Of a stretch of DNA of 64,000 nt, positions 24,775 to 33,207 are shown piece by piece; positions within the stretch are counted from its first letter, which is position 1, and each line of letters starts with the position of its first letter. Source of the stretch: Skermanella stibiiresistens SB22 (GTDB taxonomy: Bacteria > Pseudomonadota > Alphaproteobacteria > Azospirillales > Azospirillaceae); the NCBI RefSeq assembly GCF_000576635.1, contig NZ_AVFL01000003.1, positions 1 through 64,000 of the forward strand, read 5' to 3'. The notes beneath the pieces were generated by a model. The model saw only the letters and a list, made by a program, of their open reading frames with translations, ran no database searches and was not told the origin of the DNA. The translations under genes and the position numbers were made by a program.

Positions 24775-26523
24775 ATGCCAACAATCGACAGTTCCTCGTC
24801 AGATAGCCAAGGCAACCGGCGCAATCTGACCGGCGCCCATGTCTTCGCCCAGGCGCTGAAGCGTCACGGCGTCGAGGTCATCTTCGGCCAGAGCATCCCG
24901 TCCGCCCTGTTCCTGGTGGCGCCCGAGTACGGCATCCGCCAGATCGGCTACCGCACCGAGAACGCCGGTGCCGCCATGGCCGACGCCTACGCCCGCGTCT
25001 CCCACAAGGTCCCGGTCGTCACCGCGCAGAACGGACCGGCGGCGACGTTGCTGGTGCCGGGACTGGCCGAGGCGCTGAAGGCCTCGATCCCGATCGTCGC
25101 CATCGTCCAGGACGTCCACCGGGAGCAGACCGACAAGAACGCCTTCCAGGAACTGGACCATCTGGAACTGTTCAAGGGCAGCGCCAAGTGGATCAAGCGG
25201 GTCAGCGAAGCCAGCCGGATCGACGACTACATCGACATGGCGTTCACCGCCGCCGCGTCGGGCCGTCCCGGTCCCGCCGTGCTGATCGCCCCGATCGACC
25301 TGTTCAGCGAGGTGCCGAAGGGAGAAGGCAGCGCCCGGATCGCGTCGCTCGGGACGTTCCCGCTGGACCGCACCGTCGCCAACCCGGATCGGATCGCCGA
25401 GGCGGCGGACCTGCTGGCGAACGCCAAGGCGCCGCTGGTGATCGCCGGCGGCGGCATCCACATCTCCGACGCGGCCGACGAGTTGGCGGCGCTCCAGGAA
25501 TTGGCGTCGCTGCCGGTCGCGACCACGGCGATGGGCAAGGGCTCGACCGACGAGGGGCACCCGCTGTCGATGGGTGTCGTCGGCTATTTCATGGGCACGC
25601 GGGGCCGCGCCCGGCACCTGCGCCCGATGGTCGAGGACGCCGACGTCATCCTGCTGATCGGCAACCGAACCAACCAGAACGGCACCGACAGCTGGTCGCT
25701 CTATCCGAAGTCGGCGCGCTACATCCACCTCGACGTCGATGGCGGCGAGGTCGGCCGGAACTACGAGGCGCTGCGGCTGGTCGGCGACGCCAAGCTGACG
25801 CTCCGCGCCTTGTCCGAGGCGCTCGGCGCCCGCGACCTGACGGCGCGGCGCAATGCCCGCCCGGCGGTCGAGCGCCAGATCTCCGCCGGCCGCGAGGCCT
25901 CGGAGGCCGACATGCGGCGGACGCTGAAGCTGGACGCGACACCCGTGCGGCCGGAGCGGCTGATGCTCGACCTCGACAGCGTGCTGACGCCCGAGACCAT
26001 CACGGTGGCCGACGCCAGCTATTCCTCGATCTGGGTCGCCAACTACCTGCGCTCCCGCAAGCCGGGGATGCGCTTCGTGACGCCGCGCGGCTTGGCGGGG
26101 CTGGGCTGGGGCCTGCCCTACGCGCTGGGCGCCAAGGTGGCACGGCCAGACGCACCGGTCTTCTGCCTGGTCGGCGACGGCGGTTTCGCGCATGTCTGGT
26201 CGGAACTGGAGACCGCGCGGCGCATGGGGCTGAATGTCGTGGTGACGGTGCTGAACAACCAGATCCTCGGCTACCAGAAGCACGCGGAGAAGGTGCTGTT
26301 CGGCCAGTACAGCGACGTCTGCGACTTCCAGGCGGTCGATCACGCGGCGATCGCGCGGGCCTGCGGCTGCGAGGGTGTCCGGATCGAGACGCCGGACGCC
26401 TTCCTGCCGGCGCTCCGTCAAGCGCTGGCCGCCAACCGCACCACCGTGCTGGACGTCATCACCGACCAGCGGGCCTATCCGCCCGTCACCGCCTTCGAGG
26501 CCAACGAACGCCTGTCCTACTGA
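24775..26523 (+). CDS. TPP-dependent enzyme of the acetolactate synthase superfamily
   Basis: A 582-residue ThDP enzyme with the three-domain layout of acetohydroxyacid synthase/oxalyl-CoA decarboxylase. Glu62 (YRTENAGAAMADAYAR) is the conserved cofactor-activating Glu; LVIAGGGIHISDAADELAAL marks the central domain; the C-terminal ThDP motif is CLVGDGGFAHVWSE and then VLNNQILGYQ (GDG...NN). The exact reaction is not visible: AHAS-like carboligase, 2-hydroxyacyl-CoA lyase or decarboxylase are all possible. It is the first gene of an operon with DhaK, DhaL, a MaoC-like protein, a transporter and a CaiB CoA-transferase, so a lyase acting on a CoA ester is attractive but is inference. ATG 24775 follows GGAGAACACCC. 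Confidence 0.9.
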   Translation: MPTIDSSSSDSQGNRRNLTGAHVFAQALKRHGVEVIFGQSIPSALFLVAPEYGIRQIGYRTENAGAAMADAYARVSHKVPVVTAQNGPAATLLVPGLAEALKASIPIVAIVQDVHREQTDKNAFQELDHLELFKGSAKWIKRVSEASRIDDYIDMAFTAAASGRPGPAVLIAPIDLFSEVPKGEGSARIASLGTFPLDRTVANPDRIAEAADLLANAKAPLVIAGGGIHISDAADELAALQELASLPVATTAMGKGSTDEGHPLSMGVVGYFMGTRGRARHLRPMVEDADVILLIGNRTNQNGTDSWSLYPKSARYIHLDVDGGEVGRNYEALRLVGDAKLTLRALSEALGARDLTARRNARPAVERQISAGREASEADMRRTLKLDATPVRPERLMLDLDSVLTPETITVADASYSSIWVANYLRSRKPGMRFVTPRGLAGLGWGLPYALGAKVARPDAPVFCLVGDGGFAHVWSELETARRMGLNVVVTVLNNQILGYQKHAEKVLFGQYSDVCDFQAVDHAAIARACGCEGVRIETPDAFLPALRQALAANRTTVLDVITDQRAYPPVTAFEANERLSY

Positions 26524-26554
26524 GCGGGCCGGACGCGAATAGCGGATTGAAATC

Positions 26555-27562
26555 ATGAAGAAACTGCTGAACGACCCCTCCGACTACGTCGACGAGAGCT
26601 TGGCTGGCCTGGAGCTGGCGCACCCCGACATCTACCGGCGCGCCGCTGCGTCGCCGCGCGTCGTGACGCGGGCGAAACCGATCCGGCCGGGCAAGGTCGG
26701 CGTGGTGTCCGGCGGCGGCAGCGGCCACCTGCCCACCTTCACCGGCTTCGTCGGCCAAGGGCTGCTGGATGCCTGCTCGATCGGCAATGTCTTCGCCGGT
26801 CCCAGCGTCGACGACTGCGTCGAGGCCATGAGGGAGGCCAATGGCGGTGCCGGCGTGCTGCGCCTCTACGGCAACTACGGCGGCGACCGGATGAACTTCG
26901 ACATGGCCGGCGAGATGCTGGAGATGGAGGGCATCGAGACCACGACCGTCCTGGCCGCCGACGACATCGCCAGCGCCGGGCCGGACGAGTGGCGGAAGCG
27001 GCGCGGCGTCGCCGGGCTGATCCTGGCCTACAAGACCACCGGCGCCAAGGCCGAGCAGGACGGCGCAACCCTCGCCGAGGTGACGGAGGTCGCCCGCAAG
27101 ACGACCGAGGCTACCGCCACCATCGGTGTCGGCCTGACCTCGTGCATCGTGCCGGAAGCGGGCAAGCCGACCTTCGCGATCGGCGCGGACGAGATCGAGA
27201 TGGGTATCGGCATCCATGGCGAACCGGGCATCTGGCGCGGCCCGCTGCGTCCGGCCGACGCCTTGGCCGGCGAGATGGTCGAGCGGCTGCTCGCCGATAC
27301 CGCCATGGCTGGCGGCGAGCGGGTCGCGGTGCTGGTCAACTCGCTGGGCGCCACGCCGCTGGAGGAGCTTTACATCCTCCACCGCGTCGTCGCGTCGGAG
27401 CTGAAGGCCAAGGGCATCACCATCGGCTTCGTCCGCGTCGGGCGCTACGCCACGTCGATGGAGATGGCGGGAGCCTCGATCTCGTTCCTGCGGCTCGATC
27501 GCGAGTTGGAAGGCCTGCTGCGCGCCCCCGCCACCTGCCCGTTCTGGAGCAACGAGCCATGA
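26555..27562 (+). CDS. DhaK-family dihydroxyacetone/erythrulose kinase subunit
   Basis: A 335-residue DhaK. SGGGSGHLPTFTGFVG with His58, GNYGGDRMNFDMAGE with Asp111 and the covalent-binding His221 (MGIGIHGEPG) are all present, so the substrate carbonyl can form the hemiaminal typical of the family. It lies 31 bases after the TPP enzyme gene and overlaps dhaL (ATGA). No DhaM is present, so the kinase is probably ATP-dependent. Family members phosphorylate dihydroxyacetone, L- or D-erythrulose and related ketoses; the sequence does not tell which. Context suggests that it takes the product of the TPP enzyme. Confidence 0.92.
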   Translation: MKKLLNDPSDYVDESLAGLELAHPDIYRRAAASPRVVTRAKPIRPGKVGVVSGGGSGHLPTFTGFVGQGLLDACSIGNVFAGPSVDDCVEAMREANGGAGVLRLYGNYGGDRMNFDMAGEMLEMEGIETTTVLAADDIASAGPDEWRKRRGVAGLILAYKTTGAKAEQDGATLAEVTEVARKTTEATATIGVGLTSCIVPEAGKPTFAIGADEIEMGIGIHGEPGIWRGPLRPADALAGEMVERLLADTAMAGGERVAVLVNSLGATPLEELYILHRVVASELKAKGITIGFVRVGRYATSMEMAGASISFLRLDRELEGLLRAPATCPFWSNEP

Positions 27563-28185
27563 CCCTCGACGCCCCCCCGGTCACGGCCAACCTCGTCAAG
27601 GCCGTCCTGGAGCGCTGCGCCGATCGGCTGGAGGCGGCGGCCGAGGAGCTGAACGAGCTCGACGGGCGGCTGGGCGACGGCGATCTGGGCGCCACGCTCC
27701 AGAAATGCGCGCGCAATGTCCGCGCGGCGCTGCCGACGATGACCGACGACCTGGGCCAAGTCTTCAAGACTTCCGCCATGGCCTGCACCAAGGCGTCCGG
27801 CTCCAGCTTCGGCACGCTGCTGGCCGTCGCCTTCCTGACCGTTGCCAAGGCCACCCAGGGCAGGACGGAGATGGCTTGGACGGAGCTGTCGCCGCTGCTG
27901 GCCAGCGTCCTCGAAGCCCTGTCGGCGCGGGGCGGCGCGTCATTGGGCGACAAGACGGTGCTCGACACGCTGGACGCCACCGGCAAGTCGATCGAGGGCG
28001 TCGACGACCCGGCCGACCAGCACCGGCTGGCGACCGAGGCGGTCGAGGCGACCATCACCGAGTTCCGCGGCAAGCCGAACAAGATCGGGCGCGCCCGGAT
28101 GTTCGCCGAGCGGTCCATCGGCATGGACGATCCGGGGATGATCGCGTTCCGCCATCTGGTCGCGGCGGCCGGAACCGGAAACTAA
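27559..28185 (+). CDS. DhaL-family nucleotide-binding kinase subunit
   Basis: A 208-residue DhaL. The metal/nucleotide site is LDGRLGDGDLGATL (Asp35, Asp40, Asp42), with SGSSFGTLLAVAF and GDKTVLDTLDATGKS, all usual for DhaL. It overlaps dhaK by four bases and must act with it as a two-subunit kinase. In PTS-type kinases DhaL carries ADP and is fed by DhaM; DhaM is absent here. RGKPNKIGRARMFAERSIGM near the C-terminus is also typical. Next gene begins 24 bases later. Confidence 0.92.
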   Translation: MTLDAPPVTANLVKAVLERCADRLEAAAEELNELDGRLGDGDLGATLQKCARNVRAALPTMTDDLGQVFKTSAMACTKASGSSFGTLLAVAFLTVAKATQGRTEMAWTELSPLLASVLEALSARGGASLGDKTVLDTLDATGKSIEGVDDPADQHRLATEAVEATITEFRGKPNKIGRARMFAERSIGMDDPGMIAFRHLVAAAGTGN

Positions 28186-28209
28186 GGAAAAAAGGGAGGA
28201 GATCGACAC

Positions 28210-29148
28210 ATGGCCCGCATCAATCCAGCACTGCGCGAACCGACCTATGACAACGTCCAGGTCGGCGAGCTGATCGGCCCGCTGACCGTGGCCGCCGACG
28301 AGCATTATCTGAACCGCGCCCGCTTCGCTCTGGAAGACCATTCCGACGAATACAACAAGGGCCCGGAATCGCTAGTCCCCGCCCCCATGGTCGGTCGCGA
28401 TCTGGTCGCCCTGTTCTGCGAGGTCTACGACCCCAGCCGGACGGTCGGCCTGCACCAGAAGGAGGAGATCTGGTTCCACGGCGAGATCCCGCTGGGAACC
28501 ACGATGGAATACACCGGCCGCTACACCGAGAAGTACGAGCGGCGCGGCAAGGGCTACACGGTGTTCGACTGCGAGGCGCGCGAGGCCGGGACAGGCCGCC
28601 TGCTGGTGCGCCAGATCAGCACCGAGATCATGCGGATCCCGGAAGGCATCAAGCTGGGAACCGGCTCGGCGCCGGTGACGGAGGGCGCCCAGCGGATCGA
28701 GCCGCGCTGGCCTACGGACCGCGAGCCGGTCGCCAAACTGTCGTCCGACACCGAGGTCGGCACGCCGATCGAGCCGCTGAGCCACACCGCGCGGCAAGAC
28801 CAGATGTCGGTTTTCTCGGGCGAGAGCCAGCAATGGTACAACATCCACACCGACATCGAGGTCGCCCTGAAGGCCGGGTTCCGCGATACCCTGGCGCAGG
28901 GAATGATGGAGACATGCTGGGCGGCGCAAATGCTGCGGGCCGCTATCGGCCCAAGCTGGCATCACTCCGGCTGGATCAAGATGGTCTATCTGAAGCCGGT
29001 CTTCCGGGGTGACACGATCACCTGCCGGGCCGTCGTCAGCGGCAAGGAAACGGTCGATGGCAAGACCAAACTCACCTTCGAACTGTGGGCCGAGAACCAG
29101 GACGGGCAGATGACCGCCGCCGGTTGGGCCAGCGGTCGGCTTGGTTGA
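28210..29148 (+). CDS. double-hotdog MaoC-like protein (possible enoyl-CoA/hydroxyacyl-CoA hydratase)
   Basis: A 312-residue protein with two hotdog halves (about 1-150 and 160-312) resembling MaoC/FAS1-type dehydratases. The second half contains IHTDIEVALKAGFRDTLAQG and MVYLKPVFRGDTITCRAVVS, the part normally forming the hydratase active site with Asp/His. The N-terminal half has APMVGRDLVALF and IWFHGEIPLGTTMEYTGRYT. MaoC enzymes reversibly hydrate enoyl-CoA esters. RBS GGGAGGAG precedes the ATG. Being next to a CaiB CoA-transferase supports CoA-ester chemistry. Catalytic residues cannot be fixed by eye. Confidence 0.75.
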   Translation: MARINPALREPTYDNVQVGELIGPLTVAADEHYLNRARFALEDHSDEYNKGPESLVPAPMVGRDLVALFCEVYDPSRTVGLHQKEEIWFHGEIPLGTTMEYTGRYTEKYERRGKGYTVFDCEAREAGTGRLLVRQISTEIMRIPEGIKLGTGSAPVTEGAQRIEPRWPTDREPVAKLSSDTEVGTPIEPLSHTARQDQMSVFSGESQQWYNIHTDIEVALKAGFRDTLAQGMMETCWAAQMLRAAIGPSWHHSGWIKMVYLKPVFRGDTITCRAVVSGKETVDGKTKLTFELWAENQDGQMTAAGWASGRLG

Positions 29149-29190
29149 TCCAAACGAAAAAAGCCTGAACAGGCCGAGGAGACGGGAAAA

Positions 29191-30507
29191 ATGCATACCG
29201 AAGCGGTGGCGGACGCCCCCACCAGCATTGACGTCGATCGCAAGACGGTCACCAGGGTGGCCTGGGCCAGCTTCGTCGGCACCTTCATCGAGTTCTACGA
29301 TTACTTCATCTATGGCGCCGCGGCGGCGTTGATCTTCCCGAAGCTGTTTTTCTCCGGCCTGCCGCCGGTCACTGCCTCGATCGTGTCATTCGCGACCTTG
29401 GGCGTCACCTTCATCACCCGCCCGCTCGGCGCCGTGATCTTCGGCCACTATGGCGACACCATCGGCCGCAAGACGATGCTGGTGCTGTCGCTGATGATCA
29501 TGGGTGTCGCGACCTTCCTGATCGGGCTGCTGCCCACCTACGAGATGATCGGCGTCTGGGCGCCCATCCTGCTCGTCACCATCCGGCTGCTCCAAGGCGT
29601 CGCGGTGGGCGGCGAATGGGGCGGCGCCACCACCATGATCATCGAATACGCGCCGGCGAACCGGCGCGGCTTCTACGGCACCTTCGTGCAGTTGGGCAAT
29701 GTCTTTGGCCTGCTGACCTCGACGGCGGCGTTCGCCGTCGCCTCGTCGCTGGACGAAGCCAGTTTCATGAGCTGGGGCTGGCGCATCCCGTTCCTGGTCA
29801 GCATCGTGCTGCTGGCGGTCGGCATGTTCATCCGCCTGCGCATCCCCGAGCCGCCGGCCTTCCAGCGCCTGAAGGAGAAGCGGAAGGACACGACGATGCC
29901 GCTGGTCACGGTGTTCCGCAACCACCCCAAGGAGATCTTCGCCGCGGCGGGAATGCGGTTCAGCGAGAACGTGCTGGGTTATCTGATCATCAGCTGGATC
30001 CTGTCCTACGCCACGACCACGCTGGGCATCTCGCGGCAGGTGGCGCTGGAGGGCGTCATGCTGGCTGCGGCCTCGGGCATCATCTCCTTCCCGCTCTATG
30101 GCCTGCTATCGGATTACATCGGCCGCCGCGCCGTGTTCCTGTTCGGCGCGCTGGCCGCCTGCGCCTACGCCTTCCCGTTCTTCTGGCTGCTCGACACGGG
30201 CTCTCCGGAGCTTATGAAAGTGGCGTTGGTGATCGGCTATGGCGTCATCCTGGCGTCGATGTACGCGATCGAGCCGTCCTACTTCTCGGAGATGTTCGCG
30301 ACCAATGTGCGCTACACCGGCGTGTCGTTGGGCTATCAGCTGGCGTCGATCGTCGGCGGCTTCACGCCCATGATGGCGGCGGGCCTGCTGGCTTGGTCGG
30401 GTGGGGCCTCCTGGCCGATCTCCCTGCTGCTGCTGGCGGCGTCGGCGATCACGGCGCTCTGCGTGATCCTGGTCGGCGAGACCTCCCAACGGACCATCGT
30501 CGAGTGA
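29191..30507 (+). CDS. MFS transporter, metabolite:H+ symporter (MHS) family
   Basis: A 438-residue major facilitator with about twelve membrane segments. ASFVGTFIEFYDYFIYGAAA at the N-terminus and TRPLGAVIFGHYGDTIGRK, LLQGVAVGGEWGGATTMIIE are the signatures of the MHS (ShiA/ProP/KgtP) group, which take up organic acids, sugars acids or osmolytes with protons. The second half has GLLSDYIGRRAVFLFGALAA. It lies in the operon after the MaoC-like gene and is likely to import the carboxylate that enters the pathway. Confidence 0.92.
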   Translation: MHTEAVADAPTSIDVDRKTVTRVAWASFVGTFIEFYDYFIYGAAAALIFPKLFFSGLPPVTASIVSFATLGVTFITRPLGAVIFGHYGDTIGRKTMLVLSLMIMGVATFLIGLLPTYEMIGVWAPILLVTIRLLQGVAVGGEWGGATTMIIEYAPANRRGFYGTFVQLGNVFGLLTSTAAFAVASSLDEASFMSWGWRIPFLVSIVLLAVGMFIRLRIPEPPAFQRLKEKRKDTTMPLVTVFRNHPKEIFAAAGMRFSENVLGYLIISWILSYATTTLGISRQVALEGVMLAAASGIISFPLYGLLSDYIGRRAVFLFGALAACAYAFPFFWLLDTGSPELMKVALVIGYGVILASMYAIEPSYFSEMFATNVRYTGVSLGYQLASIVGGFTPMMAAGLLAWSGGASWPISLLLLAASAITALCVILVGETSQRTIVE

Positions 30508-30560
30508 CGGCGGTTCCACACCTTCCGAACATCCCCTAGCCCAATTCGAATGAGAACAGC

Positions 30561-31751
30561 ATGCCCGGCCCACTCGCAGGTTTGAAAGTCCTGGATCTCT
30601 CCCGCTTCATCGCCGGCCCACATTGCGCGATGCAGTTGGGCGATCTGGGAGCCGACGTCGTCAAGGTCGAGCGTCAAAAGGGCGGCGACGATGTCCGCGC
30701 CCTGGAGCCGCGGATCGAGGACGAGAGCATCTACTTCATGGTGTTCAACCGCAACAAGCGGAGCCTGACGCTGGACTTCCGCGACGCCCAAGGTCGGGCG
30801 CTGCTGAAGGAGCTGATCCGTCACGCCGACATCCTGGTCGAGAATTTCCGGCCGGGAACCATGGAGGCGATGGGGTGCGGCTGGGACGAGCTCCACGCGC
30901 TGAACCCGCGCCTGATCATGGCCCGGATCTCGGGCTATGGGCAGGGTAACTCGATGTCGGAGAACCCCTGCTTCGACGGCATCGCCCAGGCGCGCTCGGG
31001 CCTGATGGAGATGACGGGAACGCCGGAAGGCCCGCCGACCATGGTCGGGAGCTTCGTGGTCGACTACACCACGGGGCTCTACGCCACGACCGGTATCCTG
31101 GCGGCGCTGGAACGGCGCCACCAGACGGGAGAGGGCCAGATGATCGATGTCAGCCTGATGGGTAGCGCCGTCTCGCTGCTGATGACCGCCATCCCGGAAG
31201 CCGAGTTGCTGGGCCGCACCATGACCAGGGTCGGCAACCGCGACCGTTATTCGGCGCCCGGCCAGACCTTCCAGGCGGGTGATGGCCGCTGGGTCCATGT
31301 GATCGCCGGAAACGCCGCCTACTTCCCCAAGTTCGCCCGGATGATCCAGCGGCCCGAACTGCTGGAGGACCCCCGCTTCGACACCCACGCGGCCCGGATG
31401 CGGAACCACGAGGCGGTCGAGGCGATCGTGGCGGAATGGATCTCCCACTTGACCGCCGACGAGGCGGTCGAGCGGCTGGCCCGCGCCGACCTGCCGGTCG
31501 CCAAGATCGCGACGATCGACGAGGTGGTCGAAAGCCCCTACATGCGCGAGGCCGGCCACATCGTCGACGTGCCCCACGCCAAGTTCCCCCGCCTGCCGAT
31601 GCAGGGCCTGCCGGTCCGGATGAGCGAAAGCCCGACCGAAATCCGGCTGGGTGCCCCGGTGCTGGGTGCCGATAGCGAGGCCGTGCTGCGGGACTGGCTG
31701 GGTATGACCCCGGCGGAGGTCGAAACGATGCTGGCGGAACGGGTGGTGTGA
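30561..31751 (+). CDS. CaiB/BaiF-family CoA-transferase (module 1 copy)
   Basis: A 396-residue class III CoA-transferase. N-terminal GLKVLDLSRFIAGPHCAMQL, LGDLGADVVKVERQKGGDDV, VENFRPGTMEAMG and FVVDYTTGLYATTG with Asp168 as the predicted catalytic Asp (Asp169 in formyl-CoA transferase). It transfers CoA between acids via an aspartyl-CoA intermediate. It ends the operon. It is closely related to the protein encoded at 47830, with many identical motifs (ARISGYGQ, NRDRYSAP, MRE-GHIVDV), and I infer a duplication. Substrate unknown. Confidence 0.92.
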   Translation: MPGPLAGLKVLDLSRFIAGPHCAMQLGDLGADVVKVERQKGGDDVRALEPRIEDESIYFMVFNRNKRSLTLDFRDAQGRALLKELIRHADILVENFRPGTMEAMGCGWDELHALNPRLIMARISGYGQGNSMSENPCFDGIAQARSGLMEMTGTPEGPPTMVGSFVVDYTTGLYATTGILAALERRHQTGEGQMIDVSLMGSAVSLLMTAIPEAELLGRTMTRVGNRDRYSAPGQTFQAGDGRWVHVIAGNAAYFPKFARMIQRPELLEDPRFDTHAARMRNHEAVEAIVAEWISHLTADEAVERLARADLPVAKIATIDEVVESPYMREAGHIVDVPHAKFPRLPMQGLPVRMSESPTEIRLGAPVLGADSEAVLRDWLGMTPAEVETMLAERVV

Positions 31752-31929
31752 GGGTTCGCGTCAGAATTAGTGAAAGATCCCGCACTGGCCACTCCGTCGA
31801 ACTGGATGATCAGAACGTTTTGGCGCCAGCAATACCAGAGACACTAAACAATACTCAGTTCTTAACAAACACCGCACGGTAGATCGAATGCCACCTAGCT
31901 ATGAATACCCAAAATAACGGCATTCTAAC

Positions 31930-32009
31930 TGTAGGTCGGGTAGAGCGCAGCGGCACCCGACACCAACTCGCCTGCTTGTCGGGTGCCGCTGCGCTCTACC
32001 CGACCTACA
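31930..32009. repeat. near-perfect long hairpin (32-bp arms)
   Basis: Arms 31930-31961 and 31978-32009 are exact reverse complements (starting GTAGGTCGGGTAGAGCGCAG), with a 16-base loop. It resembles the abundant REP-like hairpins 'GTAGGTCGGGT..GCAGC' of proteobacteria. The surrounding 31752-32028 shows no gene. Confidence 0.85.
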
Positions 32010-32028
32010 AGAACAACTGTTCAACCAA

Positions 32029-32301
32029 TCATCGTTTAGTGTCGTTGGTATAAGGCCGATGCTTGGCCAGCGGGAGACCTCGAGCCTCGACATAAGCGTT
32101 GGAGGACTCAAGAGCCTCACGGTTCTCCTCGAACCAGTGATCGTCGCCGGGCTTGTCGATCCGCTCACCCAAAGCAGGCTCGCGGCCTCGCCGAGGGGTG
32201 ACGCCAAGCGCCTTCACCTGTTCCGGCGGTTTCCCGTCCAGTTCCACTCTGGTCGCCCGCCTCGGATTGAAGGTAGCGAACCGCTGACGTCCATCAGGCA
32301 T
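32029..32301 (-). CDS. orphan CcdA-family antitoxin, probably decayed
   Basis: A 90-residue protein from ATG 32301 (GGAGG nine bases upstream). Its C-terminal part WFEENREALESSNAYVEARG then LPLAKHRPY matches CcdA antitoxins, whereas the N-terminal RATRVELDGK-x-EQVKALGV region resembles the CcdA DNA-binding part with several unusual replacements. The family normally ends soon after RPY/RQF with an ATGA overlap into ccdB; here the frame runs on for TNDTKR and no CcdB is seen; the downstream DNA is a large hairpin. I infer an orphaned, probably functionless antitoxin. Confidence 0.65.
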   Translation of the reverse strand: MPDGRQRFATFNPRRATRVELDGKPPEQVKALGVTPRRGREPALGERIDKPGDDHWFEENREALESSNAYVEARGLPLAKHRPYTNDTKR

Positions 32302-32442
32302 CGTTCCTCCAATGAAACCGCACATCCATCATACACGTCACGGTGGGCGGGTGCGAGTGACCGCCCCATTCCCGCACGCGTCAAATTGGCTGGATCATCA
32401 TCGCCCTGACCCACCGCTTGCGTGACGCTGCCCAAGGCTATA

Positions 32443-32472
32443 GGTAATACCAAGACCACCAAGGGTATTACC
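32443..32472. promoter_or_regulatory. inverted-repeat operator of the AbrB/PIN toxin-antitoxin operon
   Basis: GGTAATACC (32443-32451) and its exact reverse complement GGTATTACC (32464-32472), centres 21 bp apart (two helical turns), end 9 bases before the antitoxin ATG. This is the expected place for autoregulation by an AbrB-type antitoxin. Confidence 0.65.
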
Positions 32473-32481
32473 GAGGCGATC

Positions 32482-32718
32482 ATGGCCACGACAGTCACGA
32501 CAAAGGGACAAGTCACCATTCCCAAACCGATCCGCGACAGGTTGGGAATCGGTCCCGGCAGCGCGGTCGAGTTCGAGATCGCACGGGATGGCCGCGTCGT
32601 CCTGGCGAGGGCGGATGGGACGGCGCCGCCGAAAAGCCGGTTCGAGCGCCTGCGGGGAAGAGCCACCGCGGGCCTGACCACGGACCAGATCATGGCGCTG
32701 ACCCGCGGTGAGGATTGA
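32482..32718 (+). CDS. AbrB/MazE-type antitoxin of a VapBC pair
   Basis: A 78-residue antitoxin. Its N-terminal half is a swapped-hairpin DNA-binding domain: VTTKGQVTIPKPIRDRLGI, GPGSAVEFEIARDGRVVLAR. The C-terminal tail FERLRGRATAGLTTDQIMAL binds the toxin. ATG 32482 was chosen because it begins at the AbrB fold; upstream starts would run through the operator. The toxin gene begins 6 bases after the stop. The operator at 32443-32472 supports autoregulation. The pair looks intact. Confidence 0.88.
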   Translation: MATTVTTKGQVTIPKPIRDRLGIGPGSAVEFEIARDGRVVLARADGTAPPKSRFERLRGRATAGLTTDQIMALTRGED

Positions 32719-32724
32719 ACCCCC

Positions 32725-33141
32725 GTGACACTGATCGACACCAATGTCCTCCTTGATCTCGCCACGGACGACCCGGTTTGGGCGGACTGGTCCATCCGGC
32801 AACTGGATACAGCCGCCGTCACGGGGCCGCTAGTCATCAATGACATCGTCTACGCCGAACTGTCGGTGGGGTTCGAGCGGATCGAGCAACTGGACGAACT
32901 GCTCGATGACGCCGGGGTGACCTTGAACGAGATCCCGCGCGAAGCCCTGTTCCTGGCCGGCAAGGCGTTCCGCCGCTACCGGTCGGCGGGAGGTGCCCGT
33001 AGCGGCGTCCTCCCGGATTTCTTCATCGGCGCCCATGCCGCAGTCCTTGGTCTGCCGCTGCTGACACGCGACGCCAAACGGGACCGGACATATTTCCCAT
33101 CGGTGATCATGGTGACCCCGGACTCCGACTCACCAGGATGA
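32725..33141 (+). CDS. PIN-domain toxin VapC, intact
   Basis: A 138-residue PIN ribonuclease starting at GTG 32725. All four acidic sites are visible: Asp5 (MTLIDTNVLLDL), the Glu in YAELSVGF, Asp in LPDFFIGAHA and Asp in LLTRDAKRDRTYFPSV. It is read with the AbrB-type antitoxin, six bases downstream of it. Unlike the two other PIN genes of this window it has no lesion in the catalytic motifs, so it is the most likely active toxin here. RNA target not predictable. Confidence 0.9.
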   Translation: MTLIDTNVLLDLATDDPVWADWSIRQLDTAAVTGPLVINDIVYAELSVGFERIEQLDELLDDAGVTLNEIPREALFLAGKAFRRYRSAGGARSGVLPDFFIGAHAAVLGLPLLTRDAKRDRTYFPSVIMVTPDSDSPG

Positions 33142-33207
33142 GCTTGGGCGTGCCGAGCCCATCCGCGCCCGTCACCTTGGGGCGCGAGCGGAATGCCAGC
33201 CCGACCG

